Assembly (NCBI GenBank): GCA_001403755.1
Contig: CYUH01000014.1
Coordinates: forward strand, 310,001-374,000
DNA: 64,000 nt
Direction of reading: 5' to 3'
Source: Chryseobacterium senegalense
GTDB lineage: Bacteria > Bacteroidota > Bacteroidia > Flavobacteriales > Weeksellaceae
A program made the translations under genes and the position numbers. The notes under the pieces are model-generated. The model did not search any database and was not told where the DNA came from. It was given only the letters and a program-made list of their open reading frames with translations. Below are positions 24,709 through 33,650 of the stretch, piece after piece (the first letter of the stretch is position 1; each line of letters starts with the position of its first letter).

Positions 24709-27582
24709 ATGATAAAAAAATTATCCTTAATCTCATTGTTTACTTTGTTGCCTGCATCTTTTTATTTTGCGCAAACCACTGTGTATGCTTATGTTAAAGA
24801 TCAACAAGGAAAACCAGTAGAGAGTGCTGAGATCGAACTTGGAGCGTCTACTGAAAACGTGAAAGCCGACAAAATTGGTTACTTTCAGTTTGTCGATTTG
24901 CAACCGGGTCATTATTTAATTACTGTTTCCAAACAAAGTTTTGACCAGAAAATTATTGAATTTGATGTGACTTCTGATGAAAAAAGAAAAGATTTAGGAG
25001 TGATCAGTTTGGCACCTGCGAATAATAATCTTGGAGTAGTAGTGATAGATGATGCAGCGAGTGATAGCGATGAAGACGGATCTTCTATGCAACCAACGAT
25101 CGGTTTGCTGAACTCGGGAAGAGATATTTTCCAAAGTGTGACAGCATTTGAGTTGGGTGCGTATTGGTTTAGACCAAGAGGCGTGGATAATCGTTATGAA
25201 GATGTATTATTCAACGGTGTTTCTATGTCGAAAAATGATGATGGAAGAGTAGATTTCAGTAACTGGGGAGGATTGAACGACGTAACCCGTTATCCGTACG
25301 AATCTGTCGATAATATCACTCCATCTGCTTACACTTTTGGTAATTTAGGAGGTGTTGTATATTATAACACAAGAGCTTCTTCTTACAGAAAGCAAACATC
25401 GCTAGCATATTCATTCACCAACAGAAGTTATCGTCACAGAGCCATGGCTACTTATTCTTCAGGATTAAGCAAAAATGGTTGGGCGTTTACATTCTCCGCA
25501 AGTAGAAGATGGGCTGAAGAAGGAGTTATTGATGGAACGCAACAAAACAGCTACGCATATTTTGGGGCGATTGAAAAACAATTTTCAAGCAGACACGCCA
25601 TTAACATTACCGCTTTCGGAGCGCCAACTTATCGAGCGAGCAATGCACCAAATACGCAAGAAGTTTATGACTTAATGGGTAAAAACTACAACTCGTATTG
25701 GGGATGGCAAGATGGTGAAAAAAGAAATTCTAGAATTAGAAAAACTTTCGAGCCAATATTTATGTTGACCGATTATTTGAAATTAGGTAAAACATCCAAC
25801 TGGACCAACACCTTTTCTTATCAATTCGGAAGCGACGCTAGAAGCAGATTGGATTGGTTCCACGGAACAGATCCTAACCCTACTTACTACAGAAAATTAC
25901 CAAGCTATTTCTTCTCTAAAGCTTTAGAATTAGAAAGCGATGGAGGAAACGATATCACCGCAGACGAATTGGCTGAGATTGAAGCAGTAAGAAATAGCTG
26001 GAAAAATGACAGCAAAGTTAGTCAAATTAATTGGGATGCTTTATATAGAGCCAACTATTTGAACAAAACCGGAATGAACGGCGAGAAAAGAGGCGCCATT
26101 TATACCATGGTAGAAGATGTGAATGAAGATAAAACATTCAATTACTCTTCACATTTTGATACTATGTTGCAACCTAACTGGAAATTGAACCTTAATTTCA
26201 ATTATCAAAATCTAAAATCAGACAATTTCCGAAGAGTAAGCGATTTATTGGGCGCTGATTTCGCTTATAACCTGAATGCCTTCGGAGGCGATAATCCATA
26301 TAACGTATATGATCCAAATGTAGAAGTAAGAGAAGGAGACCGTACCCAGTACAACTATCTTTTATATCGTTCCTCGTACGCATTCAATGCCTCTACAGAA
26401 CTCGATTTACCGAAATGGAACGTTATGGGTTCTATTTTCTCCTCTTATTCAGAATCTCAAAGAGACGGAAAATACAGACACCATTACTACCTCAATACTT
26501 CCAAAGGAAAAAGCGGAATTTATGATGCTTTAGACGGAGGGGTGAAAGGTAGAGTAACCTACAAAATCGATGGTAAAAACTTCATCGTTTATAACGGAGC
26601 ATTTTTCAGTGTAGCTCCTACACTCAACGAAATTTTTGTGAATCCTAGGGTAAATGAAAGAATGACGCCGGGTGTTTCGAACCAAATGATTAATTCAAAT
26701 GATTTGGGCTATATCCACAGAGGTCAGGTTTTGAAGATTAGACTTTCAGGATATTATACAACCATCAGCAATAGTACCGATATTTCCAGATATTACCTAG
26801 AAGGTGGAGGTGATGACAATTCAGCAATTGGAGCTCCAAACGCATTCATCGCTGAAGTGCTAAGTGGTGCTGATAAGAGATATATGGGAGCTGAACTAGG
26901 TCTGGACGTAAAAGTAACCCCAACATTGAACGCAAATTTTGTAGCAAGTGTTGGAGATTATGAATACACCAATAACCCAAAAGCTTATTCATATAGTGAT
27001 GTGGACAGAACCTACTTCGCTGCAGACCAAGAATTTGGTGAAGCCAATATCAAAGGACTGAAAGTAGCTGGAACTCCACAGAAAGCTTTCTCATTAGGGT
27101 TGAAATATAACTCTACGAAATTCTGGTGGTTAGGTGTTTCTGCCAACTATTTGATGGATCAGTATTTGGATTTTTCGGTAATTAACAGAACTGCAAACTT
27201 CTACACCAACCCTAGAACCGGAGATATCTATGGTTCTACAACCGGGCAATACACAGGATTTGACATTCCTGAAGCAAATGCAGAAAATGTAGCTGCTCTC
27301 CTAAAACAACAAAAATTTGATGACCAATTTATGTTGAATGCCAATGCAGGAAAATCCTTCCTTATCGGTAAATATAGAATGGGAGTAAGTGTAAGTGTAA
27401 ATAATATCTTAAACAACAGAGATTACGTAACAGGCGGATTTGAACAAGGTAGAAAATCCAACTTCGCAGCATCTTATGAAGACAATTTGAACGCAGAAAA
27501 AGGAGGTTATGCTCTTTTCGGACCGAAACTTTGGTATGATAGAGGTACTACTTTCTTCGCTAATGTTTATTTAAGATTCTAA
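24709..27582 (+). CDS. TonB-dependent receptor with carboxypeptidase-like domain
   Basis: Outer-membrane active transporter of 957 residues. Signal peptide about 1-21 (ending FYFAQ). A CarboxypepD_reg-like beta-sandwich (about 22-105, TTVYAYVKDQQGKPVESAEI) is followed by a plug (about 130-230, with VLFNGVSM and NLGGVVYYNT) and a 22-strand barrel ending TTFFANVYLRF with the terminal Phe needed for Bam insertion. It is 17 nt upstream of a DUF5689 lipoprotein gene, an arrangement like SusC with a lipoprotein partner but without SusD. The substrate is unknown. The divergent secreted EEP protein suggests nucleic-acid or phosphorylated material. Confidence 0.92.
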   Translation: MIKKLSLISLFTLLPASFYFAQTTVYAYVKDQQGKPVESAEIELGASTENVKADKIGYFQFVDLQPGHYLITVSKQSFDQKIIEFDVTSDEKRKDLGVISLAPANNNLGVVVIDDAASDSDEDGSSMQPTIGLLNSGRDIFQSVTAFELGAYWFRPRGVDNRYEDVLFNGVSMSKNDDGRVDFSNWGGLNDVTRYPYESVDNITPSAYTFGNLGGVVYYNTRASSYRKQTSLAYSFTNRSYRHRAMATYSSGLSKNGWAFTFSASRRWAEEGVIDGTQQNSYAYFGAIEKQFSSRHAINITAFGAPTYRASNAPNTQEVYDLMGKNYNSYWGWQDGEKRNSRIRKTFEPIFMLTDYLKLGKTSNWTNTFSYQFGSDARSRLDWFHGTDPNPTYYRKLPSYFFSKALELESDGGNDITADELAEIEAVRNSWKNDSKVSQINWDALYRANYLNKTGMNGEKRGAIYTMVEDVNEDKTFNYSSHFDTMLQPNWKLNLNFNYQNLKSDNFRRVSDLLGADFAYNLNAFGGDNPYNVYDPNVEVREGDRTQYNYLLYRSSYAFNASTELDLPKWNVMGSIFSSYSESQRDGKYRHHYYLNTSKGKSGIYDALDGGVKGRVTYKIDGKNFIVYNGAFFSVAPTLNEIFVNPRVNERMTPGVSNQMINSNDLGYIHRGQVLKIRLSGYYTTISNSTDISRYYLEGGGDDNSAIGAPNAFIAEVLSGADKRYMGAELGLDVKVTPTLNANFVASVGDYEYTNNPKAYSYSDVDRTYFAADQEFGEANIKGLKVAGTPQKAFSLGLKYNSTKFWWLGVSANYLMDQYLDFSVINRTANFYTNPRTGDIYGSTTGQYTGFDIPEANAENVAALLKQQKFDDQFMLNANAGKSFLIGKYRMGVSVSVNNILNNRDYVTGGFEQGRKSNFAASYEDNLNAEKGGYALFGPKLWYDRGTTFFANVYLRF

Positions 27583-27599
27583 TATTTAAATTAAAAAAA

Positions 27600-29669
27600 A
27601 TGAAAAAATACTTTTCTTTAATAAAATTATTCACCATTGTATTCAGTGCGTTCCTTTTCAATAGTTGCGTACACGATGATGAGTATGATGCGCTAGATGC
27701 CGACAATTTATTGGTTTGTACGGAGGCATCCTATTACGAAAATCCGGCGAATGGTTTTGAAAAATGGACTTTGCTACAGATCAAAGCAAAACCTAAAAAC
27801 GTTACCATTACCGACAAAGCGTATATCGAAGGTTACGTTTCTTCTTCTGATGAAAACGGAAATATCTACAAGTATATCTATATTCAGGATGCACCGGAGA
27901 ATCCCACTGAAGGTTTCACCATTAGTGTAAACTCTTTGAGCAATTATGCCAACTATCCTCAAGGTTCAAAAATCTACATCGAGGTGAAAGATTTGGCAGT
28001 AGGGGTGTACGGAGGAGTAACCCAGTTGGGAGCAATGGTAAATGGATCTTTCGATAGAATTCCGGAGAAAATGGTTACTGAGCATATCAAGAGATCATGC
28101 GATCCACTAGCTCAAATTGTACCAAAAGTGATGACATTTGCACAAATGGTTTCTGCGAATGACCAATATTTAGGTTGTTTAATTCAAGTAAATAATGCCG
28201 AATTCGACAGCAAAGTGCTTTGTTCTACATTTGCACCTCCTTCTACTACAGTTGATCGTGCCATTAACGATCCAAGTACTACAACTTCGCGTGTGGTAAG
28301 AAATAGTGGTTACGCATCTTTTGCAACCAAAACGTTACCGTCTGGAAAAGGAAAATTTGTTGGAATCTATAGTAAGTACAACACTACTTATCAAATGTAT
28401 ATCGTAAGAGATACGGATTTGGAAATGAATACCTTCCCAAGAAAAGATGGAATTACCGCGGATCCTTGTGCATTCAACCCTGCAAGCTCAACACAGAAAA
28501 CTGTTGCAGAAGTGAAGCAAATGTACACCAGTGGGAATTATACTCAAATTACTCAAGATGCTTATCTTAAAGCTAAAGTAATTGCAAACGACGAAACTGG
28601 TAACCTTTACAAATATGTTTATATTGAAGATGCTACTGGAGGAATTCGCGTGAATATCAATAAACTTAATCTTTATCAGGACGGAAGATTCCGTGTAGGT
28701 AAAAATTTGATTATTAAATTAAAAGATCTTTATATCGGTAAATCCGGTGGAGAATTCCAACTGGGAGTACCATTCAACGGAAATATCGGCCAGGTTGAAG
28801 AAAAGGATGTTTATAAATATTTCTTTGATTCTAAAGAAAACATTACCAAAGTAGAAGCAACTGAAAGAACTATTCCTCAACTTTCTTTCGCTGACGTAGG
28901 TCGATGGATCAAAATCAAAAATGTTCAATATGTAGAAAGTGATCTTGGCGAGCCATACGCAGCTGGAACTACTACCAACAGAACTTTGAAAGACTGCGCA
29001 GGTAATCAAATAATCCTTAGAACGAGCAATTTTGCAACGTTTGCAAATAAAACCATTGATGCAGGACAAGGCGATGTATATGCTGTTTTAAGTTATTTTA
29101 ACGGAACTTACCAACTTTGGATTCCTTATCAGGTAAATGCTGATTTCGATAATGAAAGATGCGATGGTGCTGTTGCTCCAAAGATTTTGTTCTCAGATGA
29201 ATTCGGTACTGCTTTAAATGCTACTAACTGGACCGCTGTTAGTGTTACCGGCGCCCAAGTTTGGACTACCTCTAATCAAGGAACAGGAACCAACTATTAT
29301 GCGGTGATGAATGGTTTTGTGAATAGTACCAACAATGCTAATGAAGATTGGTTGGTGTCCAAAGAAATCGACTTAAATGGTTATTCTCAAATCAACCTTT
29401 CCTTCGATAGTGATGTACGATACAACGGAACACCTTTGAAAGCATTCGTAACCGATAACTATAGTGGAAATCCAACCACTACAACTTGGACTGAGCTTTC
29501 AGCAATCTGGGATACCAATTCCGGCGCCTTTGGATTCGTAAATTCAGGAAATGTAAGTCTTAATAACTTCAGTGGTAAAAAAGTGAGAATCGCATTCAAA
29601 TATGTTTCTACTACATCAGCAGCAAACACATGGGAAATCGATAATGTTAAAATTAAAGCTAAGCCTTAG
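27600..29669 (+). CDS. DUF5689 lipoprotein with duplicated OB-like domains and a jelly-roll C-terminus
   Basis: A 689-residue lipoprotein with lipobox Cys23 in LFNSC. Two homologous modules follow, about 70-270 and 320-515. Each contains the pattern AYIEGYVSSSDENGNIYKY or AYLKAKVIANDETGNLYKY, then YIQDA or YIEDA, and later VGVYGGVTQLG or IGKSGGEFQLG. This is the DUF5689 signature, similar to OB-fold segments found in secreted nucleases. A C-terminal jelly-roll of choice-of-anchor J type (about 527-687, FSDEFG, NEDWLVSKEIDL, WEIDNVKIK) ends the protein. No T9SS sorting tail is seen. It is co-transcribed with the TonB receptor and likely forms its surface lid (inference). Confidence 0.85.
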   Translation: MKKYFSLIKLFTIVFSAFLFNSCVHDDEYDALDADNLLVCTEASYYENPANGFEKWTLLQIKAKPKNVTITDKAYIEGYVSSSDENGNIYKYIYIQDAPENPTEGFTISVNSLSNYANYPQGSKIYIEVKDLAVGVYGGVTQLGAMVNGSFDRIPEKMVTEHIKRSCDPLAQIVPKVMTFAQMVSANDQYLGCLIQVNNAEFDSKVLCSTFAPPSTTVDRAINDPSTTTSRVVRNSGYASFATKTLPSGKGKFVGIYSKYNTTYQMYIVRDTDLEMNTFPRKDGITADPCAFNPASSTQKTVAEVKQMYTSGNYTQITQDAYLKAKVIANDETGNLYKYVYIEDATGGIRVNINKLNLYQDGRFRVGKNLIIKLKDLYIGKSGGEFQLGVPFNGNIGQVEEKDVYKYFFDSKENITKVEATERTIPQLSFADVGRWIKIKNVQYVESDLGEPYAAGTTTNRTLKDCAGNQIILRTSNFATFANKTIDAGQGDVYAVLSYFNGTYQLWIPYQVNADFDNERCDGAVAPKILFSDEFGTALNATNWTAVSVTGAQVWTTSNQGTGTNYYAVMNGFVNSTNNANEDWLVSKEIDLNGYSQINLSFDSDVRYNGTPLKAFVTDNYSGNPTTTTWTELSAIWDTNSGAFGFVNSGNVSLNNFSGKKVRIAFKYVSTTSAANTWEIDNVKIKAKP

Positions 29670-29694
29670 GTTTAATTAACTCATGTACACACAT

Positions 29695-29720
29695 AAAGCA
29701 GTCTCAGTTGAGGCTGCTTT
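29695..29720 (+). terminator. Terminator of the TonB receptor operon
   Basis: Two-part stem: AAAGCAG with CTGCTTT (29695-29701/29714-29720) and an inner CTCA/TGAG, followed by T. Confidence 0.75.
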
Positions 29721-29809
29721 TTTCATGTTGACCTGCTTAATATTGCGTAAGCGGAAATAGAACATCGCACCATAAAGATTCAAAAAAATTCCCTCATTAA
29801 AACGAAAAA

Positions 29810-29833
29810 AAGACCGCAATTTCTTGCAGTCTT
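29810..29833 (-). terminator. Terminator of the DUF6702-like gene
   Basis: AAGAC/GTCTT outer stem with an inner GCAA/TTGC and one mismatch, followed by a T-run on the minus strand. Confidence 0.6.
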
Positions 29834-29862
29834 CCTATTTTTTTAGTTGGTTCCAATACTTC

Positions 29863-30333
29863 TTAAAAACTTACTTCATTTACCTCTTTTCCTCGCTGGA
29901 AATTCATTGTTTTTTGGTTTCCTTTGTATGCGATGTTTACGATATTAAATTGTTTTGGAAAAGTACTTAGCAAAATGGTGTTTTTAATTTTAATTGAACC
30001 AATTCCCGTTACTCCGCCGGTTTCGAAATAAACCCAAACGGATTCTCCGTTAACCTGGCTTCCTGTGAAGGTGAGCGTCTTTGGACTTCCGTTAATATAC
30101 AAATCGAAATTATTATTTACATATTTCTTTACCTCGGCCTCAAATCCTGCGGTATTCGGATTGATTTTGATGGCATCTGAAATATGTTGCGTGTTCATTT
30201 TTGTTGTAAACTTTAGAGTCTTGCTTCCTTCAACATAATCTACTTTTGTCATTGATGAATAAAAATCTGCGACCGAAAAGCTCATCAGAATCATCAATAC
30301 AAAAATCCCTGTAATTTGTAAAAACTTTTTCAT
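29863..30333 (-). CDS. DUF6702-like secreted protein
   Basis: A 156-residue protein with an N-terminal signal or anchor (MKKFLQITGIFVLMILMSFSVA, about 1-22) and a beta-rich domain containing SMTKVDYVEGSKTLKFTTKM, FDLYINGSPKTLTFTG and TFPKQFNIVNIAYKGNQKTM. It resembles a Bacteroidetes family of small exported proteins I believe is DUF6702, often encoded near M1 peptidases, though none is in this window. Function unknown. Its own promoter element and terminator indicate a single-gene unit. Confidence 0.65.
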   Translation of the reverse strand: MKKFLQITGIFVLMILMSFSVADFYSSMTKVDYVEGSKTLKFTTKMNTQHISDAIKINPNTAGFEAEVKKYVNNNFDLYINGSPKTLTFTGSQVNGESVWVYFETGGVTGIGSIKIKNTILLSTFPKQFNIVNIAYKGNQKTMNFQRGKEVNEVSF

Positions 30334-30346
30334 TCTATATTGTGTA

Positions 30347-30354
30347 CAAAGTTA
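30347..30354 (-). promoter_or_regulatory. -7 element of the DUF6702-like gene
   Basis: Minus-strand TAACTTTG, 13 nt before the ATG. Confidence 0.45.
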
Positions 30355-30375
30355 AGTTTCAAATATGATGCCAAT

Positions 30376-31134
30376 TTAGAAGTTTACATTTACGGTATAT
30401 TTGTCGTAAAATGCTTTGATGTGTGCTACTGCATCTTCCGCAGTATCTACAACCCGGTACAGATTCAAATCATTTTCAGAAATTAAACCGTTCTCCAAAA
30501 GGGTATTTTGGAACCATTCCAATAATCCGCCCCAAAACTTAGAACCTACCAATACGATAGGGAACTTTCCAATTTTATTGGTTTGGATTAAAGTAATGGC
30601 TTCTGTTAATTCATCTAACGTTCCAAATCCGCCCGGCATTACAATGAATCCTTGAGAATACTTCACGAACATTACCTTTCGAACAAAAAAATAATCAAAA
30701 TCCATGTTATAACCTTTATCAATAAATGGATTGAAATGCTGCTCAAAAGGGAGCTCAATATTCAGGCCAATTGATTTTCCACCGCCTTTTCTCGCTCCTT
30801 TGTTCCCTGCTTCCATAATTCCTGGTCCGCCACCGGTAATCACGCCGAAACCGATTTCAGTGATCTTCTCGGCAATATCAACCGCCATTTGATAGTATTC
30901 GTTTTCCGGAGCAAGTCGCGCAGAACCGAAAATTGACACACATGGTCCTATTTTAGCAAGTTTTTCGTAACCATCTACAAATTCTGCCATAATTTTGAAA
31001 ACCATCCAGCTGTCTTTGGTGATCGTTTCGTCCCAAGTTTTTTCAGTGAACGATCGCTGTACTTTCTGGTCTATTTCCAATTCATTTCCTGCGGCAGCTT
31101 TGGTGGTTCCTTTGCCTCTATGTATTTTGCTCAT
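30376..31134 (-). CDS. LOG-family protein (TIGR00730, nucleoside 5'-monophosphate phosphoribohydrolase-like)
   Basis: A Rossmann-like protein of 252 residues with the LOG signature PGGFGTLDE (catalytic Arg/Glu region) and GGGPGIMEAGNKGA. It has an N-terminal extension of about 60 residues (KIHRGKGTTKAAAG...) longer than plant LOGs, as in the larger bacterial group. Family members cleave cytokinin or purine nucleotide N-glycosidic bonds to free base and ribose-5-phosphate. The bacterial role is probably nucleotide turnover. It starts 7 nt after the MurU-like gene ends, so it is the last gene of that operon. Confidence 0.9.
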   Translation of the reverse strand: MSKIHRGKGTTKAAAGNELEIDQKVQRSFTEKTWDETITKDSWMVFKIMAEFVDGYEKLAKIGPCVSIFGSARLAPENEYYQMAVDIAEKITEIGFGVITGGGPGIMEAGNKGARKGGGKSIGLNIELPFEQHFNPFIDKGYNMDFDYFFVRKVMFVKYSQGFIVMPGGFGTLDELTEAITLIQTNKIGKFPIVLVGSKFWGGLLEWFQNTLLENGLISENDLNLYRVVDTAEDAVAHIKAFYDKYTVNVNF

Positions 31135-31141
31135 GCGTTTT

Positions 31142-31855
31142 TTATTTAAAAATTTTTTCGGCTTCCAAAACCGATTCCGGTCGTCCTACATCAATCAAAA
31201 TTCCTTGATGCTCATAGCCATGGATCTGTTCCGAATGCATTAAATCCAAATATTCTTCCATAATCGAAAACTTTCCGCTTCTTTTTATTTTATTAAATAT
31301 TTCGGGGTTAATGCAGTGTATTCCGCTGAAAGCTAATGCCTTAAAACCTTTGTTGAATTCTGCCAACCGTTGTTCACCGGTTTGTACATTCAGCCAACCA
31401 CGAAGGATCATTTCCGGATTAAACAACAGTTTTCTGGAACTGTTTCGGTCTGAAACCGCTAATGTAGCAAAATCTTTCTTTTCCTGATGATATTTCACGA
31501 AGTCGGCAACATCCATGTCAGTTAAGATATCCGCATTCATGATTAAAAAATCTTCCTGAAAATCAAGAAATTTTCTTGCAAATACCAATCCTCCACCAGT
31601 CTCTAGCAGTTCATCTCGCTCATCAGAGATTTCGATCTTCGCTCCGAAATTGTCTCTTTTTCTCAGGAAATCAACGATTTGATCTCCGAAGTGATGAATG
31701 TTGATCACAAAATCATTGATTCCGAAACCTTGCAAAAAACGGATATTTCTTTCGAGCAAAGGAACTTCGTTTACCGTCGCCAAAGCTTTTGGATGATGAT
31801 CGGTAAATGGTTTTAGTCTTGTACCTTTTCCGGCAGCGAAAATCAGTGCCTTCAT
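31142..31855 (-). CDS. MurU-like nucleotidyltransferase
   Basis: A 237-residue sugar-1-phosphate nucleotidyltransferase. The N-terminal signature FAAGKGTRLKPFTDHHPKAL (about 6-25) carries the catalytic G-x-G-T/S-R and Lys. Asp-x-D-like metal residues lie in MNADILTDMD. The short, domain-less length matches MurU (MurNAc-1-phosphate uridylyltransferase) of the recycling route that bypasses de novo UDP-MurNAc synthesis. Its neighbours, an AmgK-like kinase and a RapZ-C protein, support that reading, but mannose-1-P guanylyltransferase-like activity cannot be excluded. It overlaps the RapZ-C gene by 1 nt (TAATG). Confidence 0.8.
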   Translation of the reverse strand: MKALIFAAGKGTRLKPFTDHHPKALATVNEVPLLERNIRFLQGFGINDFVINIHHFGDQIVDFLRKRDNFGAKIEISDERDELLETGGGLVFARKFLDFQEDFLIMNADILTDMDVADFVKYHQEKKDFATLAVSDRNSSRKLLFNPEMILRGWLNVQTGEQRLAEFNKGFKALAFSGIHCINPEIFNKIKRSGKFSIMEEYLDLMHSEQIHGYEHQGILIDVGRPESVLEAEKIFK

Positions 31856-32268
31856 TATTGTTTTTGATTAAGTTGAGGTTGTTCGTCGTGGTTGATCGTT
31901 ACTGTTGTTTGAGGATATTTTTCACGGATAAACTGCGCAATTTTTTCGGCAGAATAAACCGATCGGTGCTGTCCGCCGGTGCAACCAAAATTGATTTGGA
32001 GATTCTCAAAACCTCGTGATAGATAATCGTCGATATTAATGGAAACGAGACTTTTCACCAATTCCAAAAATTTTGGCATTTGGGTTTTTGTGTCTAGAAA
32101 TTCTTGTACACCGACATCGCAACCGGTTTGTTGCTTGTATTCTTCAATTCTTCCGGGATTCAAAATTCCTCGACAATCAAATGCGAAACCGCCTCCGTTT
32201 CCGGAATTATCTTTGGGGATTCCTCCTTTTTTGTAGGAAAAACTGTGGATTTCTATCGTAAGACTCAT
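31855..32268 (-). CDS. Stand-alone RapZ C-terminal domain protein
   Basis: A 137-residue protein equal to the C-terminal half of RapZ. It has the diagnostic GCTGGQHRSVYSAEKIA (about 94-110), FAFDCRGILNPG (about 28-39) and an N-terminal IEIHSFSYKKGG segment. The P-loop domain of full RapZ is absent. In E. coli the RapZ C-terminal domain binds glucosamine-6-phosphate and the sRNA GlmZ. Lying between an AmgK-like kinase and a MurU-like enzyme, this protein is a candidate amino-sugar-phosphate sensor or binding enzyme for cell-wall recycling. That function is inference. Confidence 0.88.
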   Translation of the reverse strand: MSLTIEIHSFSYKKGGIPKDNSGNGGGFAFDCRGILNPGRIEEYKQQTGCDVGVQEFLDTKTQMPKFLELVKSLVSINIDDYLSRGFENLQINFGCTGGQHRSVYSAEKIAQFIREKYPQTTVTINHDEQPQLNQKQ

Positions 32269-32591
32269 ATATTTTTAATCTTTAAATTATGGTTTTTTAT
32301 ACTAAAATTCTTCTTTTTGAAAACAGTGGTAATTCAAGAGCATAGGAATTAAACTGTTCGAAAATTGGCCTATTCGTTCACCAATGGTTTCAATGTTTAC
32401 GTAATATTTTCTGCGAAGAATTCATCGTTGGGTTGTTTCAAATATTTTCAATTATGTCCATCATCGCGCAAACTGAAGTGGCTCAATTTCATCAACCTTT
32501 TTTATCACATCGATAACTATATTACTTATTTAATAGTCGAGCTCTTGCTTCTTGGTGATGAATATTTTTGAATTTCTTAACTATCTAATTT
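32269..32591 (-). pseudogene. 323-nt gap with possible decayed reading frame
   Basis: This gap separates the AmgK-like and RapZ-C genes. On the minus strand it holds coding-like fragments in shifted frames broken by stops. One runs about 39 codons and ends KYYVNIETIGERIGQFSNSL... before a natural TAG. An earlier one reads VIDVIKKVDEIEPLQFAR before TGA. I do not recognise the family. A short plus-strand frame here (32365-32571) looks spurious. No promoter consensus or terminator hairpin stands out, so read-through from the kinase gene is possible. Confidence 0.3.
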
Positions 32592-33611
32592 TTACTGGTT
32601 TAAAATTCGTTCAATTGTATTCCGAACGGTTTGGGATTTCAATTCGGCGATTAGTTTTTTCAGCTCCAGAAAATTTTCCATTTCTTCCCAATCAATTGAA
32701 AAATGATATAGATTTTCAATTCCCTGATCCAAACTTTTCAGAAAATGAGCCTTCTTCTGGATCAAGCCACGAAATCCGTAAGCGCCCAAAACCTGCATAA
32801 ATCGGATTAACAGAATTGGTTTTAACGATTTTTTTAGTTCAGATTGGGTTTCAGTATTTTCCCAAAGTGAAAAGTAAAATGCTAACATTTCTTGTTTGAA
32901 GGCTTGCGGGAAATTCGCTTTTGCCTGAAACAAAAAAGAAATGACATCATACATCAAAGGCCCTTTCATTGCCGATTGATAATCAATGAAAAAGACGTTA
33001 TCATCGTTGTTTACCATGATATTTCTCGCTTGTAAATCGCGAATCATCAAACCTCTCGGCGATGCACTTTCCAGAATATCGGTGAGTTTCCTGAATTCTT
33101 TCAGTAAAGTCGCTTTGTGATATGGAATTTCCAAAACATCAGCGATGAAACTTTTAAAATAAAATAAATCGTTGGTAATTGGCAGCTCATCGTAATTTTC
33201 ATATTCGAAAGTTTTCGAATAATCAATTTGGTTTTCGGTTTTGGTTTGCAGTTCGAAAAGTTTTGTCAAAGTTTGCTTTACCAAAGTTTTCACGCGTTCG
33301 GAAAGGCCTTCTTTTTCGATGATTTCAGAAAATGTATGTTCTCCCAGAAATTCCTGAATGTATGATTTCCGATCTTCCGAAATTTTGAAAATTTGAGGTG
33401 AATTGAGTTTTAAAGCAGAAAAAACCTGGGAAAAGTAGTAGAAACTTTCATTTTCAGCTAGATTTTCGTTGTAGGTAATGATAAATTTTTGGTTGGAATT
33501 TTCGCCTACAAAGTTTTGTCTTGCCGAACCGCTTTGCGCTAAAGAAAAAAAATCTGTTGATTTCCCGCCAATATACTCTTCGAAAAAAAGTTTTACGTTT
33601 TCCTTGTTCAT
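32592..33611 (-). CDS. AmgK-like phosphotransferase (amino-sugar kinase family)
   Basis: A 339-residue aminoglycoside-phosphotransferase-fold kinase. The N-lobe is about 1-110. The catalytic loop is GLMIRDLQARNIMV, where Asp acts as base and Asn binds metal, followed by the metal-binding Asp in NVFFIDYQSAMKGPLMYD. The IDYQ-x-A-x-x-GP-x-x-YD pattern is that of AmgK-type kinases (anomeric MurNAc/GlcNAc 1-kinase), which feed MurU. A MurU-like gene lies downstream, supporting a cell-wall sugar recycling role. The -7 element ends 7 nt before the ATG. It is divergent from the exosortase gene. Confidence 0.82.
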   Translation of the reverse strand: MNKENVKLFFEEYIGGKSTDFFSLAQSGSARQNFVGENSNQKFIITYNENLAENESFYYFSQVFSALKLNSPQIFKISEDRKSYIQEFLGEHTFSEIIEKEGLSERVKTLVKQTLTKLFELQTKTENQIDYSKTFEYENYDELPITNDLFYFKSFIADVLEIPYHKATLLKEFRKLTDILESASPRGLMIRDLQARNIMVNNDDNVFFIDYQSAMKGPLMYDVISFLFQAKANFPQAFKQEMLAFYFSLWENTETQSELKKSLKPILLIRFMQVLGAYGFRGLIQKKAHFLKSLDQGIENLYHFSIDWEEMENFLELKKLIAELKSQTVRNTIERILNQ

Positions 33612-33618
33612 ACTTTTA

Positions 33619-33626
33619 CAAATATA
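33619..33626 (-). promoter_or_regulatory. -7 element of the AmgK-like gene
   Basis: Minus-strand TATATTTG, 7 nt before the ATG at 33611. It is only 24 nt from the divergent xrtF -7 element. Confidence 0.5.
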
Positions 33627-33650
33627 AAGAAAATTGATTTTTTAAAATTA

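Noticed and set aside
27600..29669. T9SS C-terminal sorting domain on the DUF5689 protein
   Set aside because: The tail lacks the T9SS pattern, and a lipobox already explains its surface anchoring.
32365..32571. Plus-strand 68-codon frame in the operon gap
   Set aside because: No signal peptide, promoter or family features. The opposite strand reads more like decayed coding sequence.
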